Both the position numbers and the translations under genes were made by a program. This document shows, piece by piece, positions 59,496 to 64,000 of a stretch of DNA of 64,000 nucleotides. This DNA is from Atlanticothrix silvestris CENA357 (GTDB lineage: Bacteria > Cyanobacteriota > Cyanobacteriia > Cyanobacteriales > Nostocaceae), in contig NZ_JAECZB010000092.1 of assembly GCF_016056295.1 (NCBI RefSeq), positions 186,001-250,000 on the forward strand. Direction: 5' to 3'. Numbering within the stretch: position 1 is the first letter of the stretch; every line of letters begins with the position of its first letter. The notes under the pieces are model-generated. The model saw only the letters and a list, made by a program, of their open reading frames with translations, ran no database searches and was not told the origin of the DNA.

Positions 59496-60932
59496 TCATT
59501 CCACTGCTTTGGACTCTGTTTCTCGTAACATTAACTCAGGCATTAAATCAGATAGAAATTCTTGCTCACCGTTTGTTATTAATGCTGGTTGCAATGTAGG
59601 AGTTTCAGTTTGCGAGCTACTAGTAGGTAGCCAATGCAGGAACGGTAGTGGTAACAGTGTGCTTAAGTTAGTAATAATTACCAACAGCCAAAGTAATTCA
59701 AAGTTGGTTTCAGTAATGCCCAACCAATGCATAATAATGGCCCCAAATTCGTAAGAAACCATTGCCGCTAAGTTCGATATTGACATCAGCAAGGCAAATA
59801 AAGTTGCTTCTACTCCAGGAGGACAAAGCCTCGCTGCTAATACTAGCACTGGCATATAAGAAATTTGACCCATCACAGTCAGTATGAGACTATCTCCCAA
59901 ACTAAACCAGTGGTCGTCTATACCTAAAACTCGGTTAGTATGAGTCACTAGCAGCAGCATTGTCATGCCCAATACCGCTGAAATAACGGTACTCCAACCA
60001 AAAATTACGCGAAATGAGACGCTTTTCAAGAAACGTTGAAAAATCCAAATACCTATTAAAGAAGCAGCACTAGTTACCAACCGAACTCGACCCAAAAATT
60101 CTGGTTCAAAGTGGAGTTCGTTGGTAGTGAAGAAGAAAAAGGCTGATTCTGCTGTAGGAGTAGATAGCCAGATAAATACAAATGCTGTTGGCAGCCAAAT
60201 GGCTTTTTGGGTGATGGCTTGGCGTAGTTGCTTCAGTTGATGCTTAACACTTAAGGAGTTAGTGTTATTACTTTCGCTCTTGTCTTTGCTGATGGGAGAC
60301 TCGGCAATCAACCAAGCTACTGCTGAGACAATGAGAGGAAATGAAGCAGTGATCAAAAATACAGTGCGGGTAGTGAAATGTTGGAGAAGCATCCCACTCA
60401 AGTATGCTGTTACCAAACCTCCAACGGCGGAAGCACCCCAACATAAAGATTGTAGTGAACCTGCATCCGCTTGTGACTCCCCCCTAGCTCGTTCTACAAC
60501 CAGTGAATCAGCTATCACATCACTAACGGCTACAGATAGGGAACCAAGAGCAATTACCGCTGTAGCCGCCCAGCTAGTATGAACTATTGTTGCGAGACTC
60601 ACCCAGGAAATGGCTCCTAGTATTCCAGATAGCACCAAATATGGACGGCGGCGGTAGCCAAATATGGGTAAGCCATCGGATACAAAACCAAACACTGGCT
60701 TGATAATCCAAGGTAGGGCGACAATTCCCAACAAGGCTGACACCTGGGCTGGACTGAGCAGCAATTCATCTTTGAGGAAAAAGCTGACGGCTAGACGAGC
60801 CAATCCTAAAATTCCTTGGACAAAGTAGACGGTAAGAATCGCAATTAACTCGGCAGTAGGTTCATGACCGAAGAAAATTTTTTCCTTTACTGAGTCTTTG
60901 ACTTTGGACAAGCCAGAGGAGTCAATCAGCAT
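59496..60932 (-). CDS. BT1/FBT-family MFS transporter
   Basis: A 478-residue membrane protein with twelve predicted spans. LSPAQVSALLGIVALPWIIKPVFGFVSDGLPIFGYRRRPYL (in parts: WIIKPVFGFVSDGLP, FGYRRRPYL) and DVIADSLVVERARGE are the characteristic BT1 family blocks. The family imports folates or biopterins in Leishmania, plants and some cyanobacteria. The substrate here is not proven. It is followed by the carotenoid oxygenase gene, 86 bp away, possibly in one transcript. Confidence 0.88.
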   Translation of the reverse strand: MLIDSSGLSKVKDSVKEKIFFGHEPTAELIAILTVYFVQGILGLARLAVSFFLKDELLLSPAQVSALLGIVALPWIIKPVFGFVSDGLPIFGYRRRPYLVLSGILGAISWVSLATIVHTSWAATAVIALGSLSVAVSDVIADSLVVERARGESQADAGSLQSLCWGASAVGGLVTAYLSGMLLQHFTTRTVFLITASFPLIVSAVAWLIAESPISKDKSESNNTNSLSVKHQLKQLRQAITQKAIWLPTAFVFIWLSTPTAESAFFFFTTNELHFEPEFLGRVRLVTSAASLIGIWIFQRFLKSVSFRVIFGWSTVISAVLGMTMLLLVTHTNRVLGIDDHWFSLGDSLILTVMGQISYMPVLVLAARLCPPGVEATLFALLMSISNLAAMVSYEFGAIIMHWLGITETNFELLWLLVIITNLSTLLPLPFLHWLPTSSSQTETPTLQPALITNGEQEFLSDLMPELMLRETESKAVE

Positions 60933-60988
60933 TTGATAAATATTCTTTAAGTTTTATCGACTTTTCTATCATATCGATTTCTTGAGAG

Positions 60989-62053
60989 ATGGGTTTTAAT
61001 ATGGGCAAACCTAATGCGGTTCATTTAATTATGGAAAAGCCTCAAAACTTGCAGTTATCCATGCAAGATGTTGTTGAACTGCTTGGTGCATGGTCATTTC
61101 TTGGTAATTTAACAGTTCAACCAACAAACCAAGGTACGGTCAACACAACCTTTTTTGTGGAAGCACAGGCTGGAGATTTTGTCTTAAAACTTTACAACGA
61201 TACTATAACCAATACACAAATTCAGTATGAACACTCGCTATTAGCACACCTGAAATCATGCAATTTATCGTTTGCAGTACCAGATCCTACACCAACCCTA
61301 TTGGGTGAAACATGGATTCTAGTTAATCAAAATAACTCATTGCAGCGCGTTGCTTTACTTCCTTTTATTTCAGGTCAGCCTGCTGAACGAAAAAATCTTG
61401 CTCATATTTATGCTGTTGGTCAGGTACTTGGAGAGCTACATCACGCCCTTGCTGATTTTGATTCAGAGAGAGAAATGGCGCAATTACCTGCATGGGGAGA
61501 TCTTTTCCATATTCATCCACTAGTGACAGATCCCCTGGTAGCACTACAATCACTGGAATTGCCTTTAAAAGAGCAAGAGTACATTATTAAGTTTTTAACA
61601 AAAATTATTGTAACTGCACCTAATTTATATAAAACGCTTCCAGTACAAACAACTCATGCGGATTATCTTAGCCCTAATATCCTCATGATAGAAAACCGTG
61701 TAGTTGGGGTGTTGGACTTCGAGTTTGCTACTTCAGATTTGCGCTTAATGGATTATGTTGCAGCACTTGACCACTTCACCCGATTCTCTTGGCAAGAAAC
61801 ACCGCATTGGGAGTTTGTGGAAACTTTCAGCGCAGGATATAGCAAGCATATTTCTCCGATATCAGCAGAAGTAGAGGCGCTGGCGTTAGTTTGGCGCTTA
61901 CAGCGGGCAAGCTGCATTATTTATTGGACAGGCTGGTTTCTTGAAGGAAAAGCAACTCGCCAAAGCGTAATTGATGCAGTGACAAATACAATTCTGCTAG
62001 AAGAGTGGTTGGAGGAAAACACAACTAAGATTGCGGCAATTTTTACTGATTAG
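60989..62053 (+). CDS. APH-family phosphotransferase
   Basis: A 354-residue kinase-fold protein of the aminoglycoside/choline/homoserine kinase group: NQGTVNTTFFVEAQAGDFVLKLYND (nucleotide-binding strands and Lys), the catalytic loop THADYLSPNILM and VVGVLDFEFATSDLRLMDYV with DFE where many have DFD. Homoserine kinase ThrB type II has a similar layout, but the substrate cannot be told. The start may be 60989 or the ATG at 61001. It is divergent from the transporter and convergent with the ketosynthase gene. Confidence 0.82.
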   Translation: MGFNMGKPNAVHLIMEKPQNLQLSMQDVVELLGAWSFLGNLTVQPTNQGTVNTTFFVEAQAGDFVLKLYNDTITNTQIQYEHSLLAHLKSCNLSFAVPDPTPTLLGETWILVNQNNSLQRVALLPFISGQPAERKNLAHIYAVGQVLGELHHALADFDSEREMAQLPAWGDLFHIHPLVTDPLVALQSLELPLKEQEYIIKFLTKIIVTAPNLYKTLPVQTTHADYLSPNILMIENRVVGVLDFEFATSDLRLMDYVAALDHFTRFSWQETPHWEFVETFSAGYSKHISPISAEVEALALVWRLQRASCIIYWTGWFLEGKATRQSVIDAVTNTILLEEWLEENTTKIAAIFTD

Positions 62054-62058
62054 ATGTG

Positions 62059-63222
62059 TTATCTCAAAGCTACGATCGCATTTTGACCACCAAAGCCAAA
62101 ACTGAGGCACAGCACCTGCTGAATTTTACTGGGGCGGGCTGCTGTAATTAAATTTAAATCAAATTCTGGTTGCTGTAATCCTACACAAGGCAGTAAGATT
62201 TGATGCTTTAACGCCATGAGAGAAAAAGCTACGCCCAAGGCTCCTGATGCCCCTAATGTATGACCTGTAGCTCCCTTTGTGGAACTTACTGCTACATCTT
62301 GGGGAAACAATTGCTGAATTATCTTGCTTTCTATACGGTCATTAAGGAGAGTAGCCGTACCATGAGCATGAATGTAATCAATATCATCTGGGGTCAAATT
62401 ACTACGTTTTAGGCATTGTTTAAGGGCAGCGATCGCACTTTTACCTTCTGGTTCTGGCTGATTAGGATGATATGCGTCTGTTGTCAAGCCAAAACCGAGA
62501 ATTTCCCCATAAATTTTTGCCTGACGCTGCTTTGCTAATTCGGCTGATTCCAAGACAAATACAGCTGCACCTTCGCCCAAAACTAAACCTTCTCGGTGCA
62601 AATCAAAAGCATAAGCCCCAGTTTTAGCTAGAGCCCCCATTTGCTGAAAACCTGCCAAAGTCAGTGGTGTAATTGGTGCTTCTACTGCTCCAGCGATCGC
62701 CCGTTGATATTGACCAGTTTGCACGAGCAAAGCTGCTTGAGCAAGTGCCCAAATTCCAGTAGCGCAAGCTGCCATCGGTGCTAAAACTGTGCCTGTTGCC
62801 CCAATTTGTCGGGCTGCTGCGATCGCATTTGTATGAGGTAAGGTATCTAACCAATTTTCTAACACCACCTCTTTAGTTTCTAAGCTGGAATCATACCCAT
62901 GCATTTGCCGTGCCAGCAATTCCCAAGCTCCCTGATGACTGCGACTTGATCCAATAACCACAGCACAGTCAGGTAAAGGAGGATTTAAACCGCTATCTTG
63001 TAACGCAGCAGCGACAACCGTTTGGGTCAGTCTTTTTAATTTTGCTGGTTGTTGACCAATCAAGCCTAGAGGAAGCGGTTCGATTTCTGGAAATGGTTGA
63101 TGCCATTTAATTCCAGATTTACCTGCGATTAATTTTTGCCAGCTATCCTCTAGGCTTGTACCCAAAGCCGAAACTAGACCGATACCAGTAACAACGACTT
63201 GATTTAATTGGGCATGGGGCAT
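62059..63222 (-). CDS. Beta-ketoacyl-ACP synthase (FabF-like)
   Basis: A 387-residue ketosynthase. The longer frame to 63297 is encoded by a dispersed repeat, so the start is taken as ATG at 63222 (MPHAQLNQVVVTGIGLVSALG). The catalytic triad is visible: Cys in MAACATGIWALAQ, His in YIHAHGTATLLND, His in KGATGHTLGASGALG. KAS II enzymes elongate acyl-ACP. The GTSLEDSW entrance and the acyl-pocket blocks are normal. It is shorter than FabF (about 415) and could be a second, specialised ketosynthase. The cyclophilin gene lies upstream on the same strand. Confidence 0.88.
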   Translation of the reverse strand: MPHAQLNQVVVTGIGLVSALGTSLEDSWQKLIAGKSGIKWHQPFPEIEPLPLGLIGQQPAKLKRLTQTVVAAALQDSGLNPPLPDCAVVIGSSRSHQGAWELLARQMHGYDSSLETKEVVLENWLDTLPHTNAIAAARQIGATGTVLAPMAACATGIWALAQAALLVQTGQYQRAIAGAVEAPITPLTLAGFQQMGALAKTGAYAFDLHREGLVLGEGAAVFVLESAELAKQRQAKIYGEILGFGLTTDAYHPNQPEPEGKSAIAALKQCLKRSNLTPDDIDYIHAHGTATLLNDRIESKIIQQLFPQDVAVSSTKGATGHTLGASGALGVAFSLMALKHQILLPCVGLQQPEFDLNLITAARPSKIQQVLCLSFGFGGQNAIVALR

Positions 63223-63300
63223 GGGACATGGTGAGACAGCGCTGCGGGAGGGTTTCCCTCCGCAGGCGACTGCGAACCCGAAGGGGGCATTGGACATTGT
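63223..63300. repeat. GC-rich dispersed repeat between ketosynthase and cyclophilin
   Basis: GCGCTGCGGGAGGGTTTCCC followed by TCCGCAGGCGACTGCGAACCC, with GAAGGGGG, resembles the repeats near 1500-1612 and 21858-21895. An open frame through it inflates the ketosynthase N-terminus by 25 residues. Confidence 0.55.
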
Positions 63301-63332
63301 TATTTTCCTCTGCTTCCCTGCCCCTCTGCTCC

Positions 63333-64000
63333 CTACGAACCAGAAGTTTTCAAATTTTCTGCGCCTTGAGTGACTTTAGCAGAGTCAATGCGATCGCCCT
63401 GCTGAATTTTATTAACTACATCAAAGCCATCGGTGACATTGCCAAAAACAGCGTAGCTTCCATCTAGGAACCCTAGATCTGCTAGGGCAAAATAAAACTG
63501 TGATGAAGCTGAGTCGGGCATTTGCGATCGCGCCATTGCCACTGCACCCAGTTTATGCTGCAATTCTGGTGGTTTCGTGATTCCTGCTGATTCTAATGTC
63601 TTGCCGTAAATTGGGTTTGGTTCCCCTTTTGGCTTAATTTCTAAGGGTATACGGCGTTCAGTACCAGTTTTCGGGTCAATATAACCACCTGTTCCGAGTC
63701 TATTTGCTGGAACTTTCGGATCTTTGCTTTGGGGATCACCACCTTGCACCACAAAAGGTTGGGGCTCGCGTACAACTCGATGGAAAACTAACCCATCGTA
63801 TACACCTTTTTGAACTAAATCTACGAAGTTGCCAGCTGTAATTGGGGCATTAGTACCGTCTACTTCGATAGTAATCGGCGAACCTTTAACCGTCATCACC
63901 ACAGTAGCTTTGCCTTCGAGCCGTGGTAAATCTTTCATTCCAGGAATACTCTCACTAGTAGTTTGTGATACGGGCGTTGCTTCAGTAGTTGTTGTAGTGC
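63333..64000 (-). CDS. Cyclophilin-type peptidylprolyl isomerase, cut by the window edge
   Basis: The cyclophilin domain (from about 63920 down) has [53 protein letters not shown] and [19 protein letters not shown] (in parts). The frame stays open from the internal Met at 63938 to the window edge through a Thr/Ser-rich linker ([17 protein letters not shown]), so the true start, probably with a signal or lipoprotein peptide, is beyond 64000. It would catalyse proline isomerisation in the periplasm or lumen. Partial at the 5' end. Confidence 0.9.
   Translation of the reverse strand, partial: TTTTTEATPVSQTTSESIPGMKDLPRLEGKATVVMTVKGSPITIEVDGTNAPITAGNFVDLVQKGVYDGLVFHRVVREPQPFVVQGGDPQSKDPKVPANRLGTGGYIDPKTGTERRIPLEIKPKGEPNPIYGKTLESAGITKPPELQHKLGAVAMARSQMPDSASSQFYFALADLGFLDGSYAVFGNVTDGFDVVNKIQQGDRIDSAKVTQGAENLKTSGS

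Overview
The window looks like chromosome from a filamentous, probably Nostocales-type cyanobacterium. The signs are very frequent GCGATCGC (HIP1) octamers, heptameric TCAGTTG/TCAGTGG and CCCTGTT tandem repeats between genes, several small palindromic repeat families of the kind common in Nostoc/Anabaena relatives, and cyanobacterial gene types (CruP, arogenate-type TyrA, cyanobacterial DUF1517 and BT1-type transporter families). The species cannot be named from the sequence alone.

Region by region. 1-7.7 kb is ordinary chromosome: a VOC protein, fdhD, a GT2-TPR protein, a lipoprotein, a DUF1517-like protein, a large pentapeptide-repeat protein and tyrA. 7.9-17.7 kb is an accessory island on the minus strand, with gene order hsdM - UPF0175 - (toxin stub) - UPF0175 - PIN toxin - hsdS - Phd-like antitoxin - (toxin stub) - Rpn nuclease - Rpn fragment - hsdR. 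This type I restriction-modification locus is decayed: hsdM carries one in-frame stop just after its NPPF motif, a 151-bp heptamer array abuts its start codon, and two of three toxin-antitoxin modules have lost their toxin at small palindromic elements. 17.8-23 kb holds leuC and leuD, followed by a small uncharacterised group (methyltransferase, cupin, two unknown proteins, convergent Crp/Fnr regulator). 23-34.5 kb holds a second Rpn gene hooked to a PlsC acyltransferase, a DUF938 methyltransferase, tRNA-Ala(UGC), trhO, an O-methyltransferase, a stress-type SDR behind an attenuator-like leader, mgtE, a ParDE pair, and a MerA-like flavoprotein with a TVP38 membrane protein.

34.6-43.1 kb is a minus-strand surface-polysaccharide cluster: three GT2 and one GT4 glycosyltransferases, a Wzm/Wzt-type ABC exporter and an asparagine-synthase-like protein. 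43.6-50.4 kb contains cruP with a tandem pair of paralogous membrane proteins, two Rieske proteins (one fused to a FAD oxidoreductase) and a divergent phytoene/squalene synthase-like gene. 50.7-54.4 kb holds a secreted protein with a PEP-CTERM-like tail and a nucleoside-salvage group (ribokinase, fungal-type cytosine deaminase, nucleoside hydrolase). 54.7-64 kb holds a SagB-type double nitroreductase, a glutamate-dehydrogenase family enzyme, a carotenoid oxygenase, a BT1-family transporter, an APH-family kinase, a FabF-like ketosynthase and a cyclophilin that runs off the end of the window.

The most interesting signals are the layered decay and TA embedding in the type I RM island, a leader-peptide-plus-terminator arrangement before the SDR gene (28.2-28.5 kb), the cruP/membrane-paralog group, the methyltransferase/cupin/Crp group, and the compact nucleoside salvage group.
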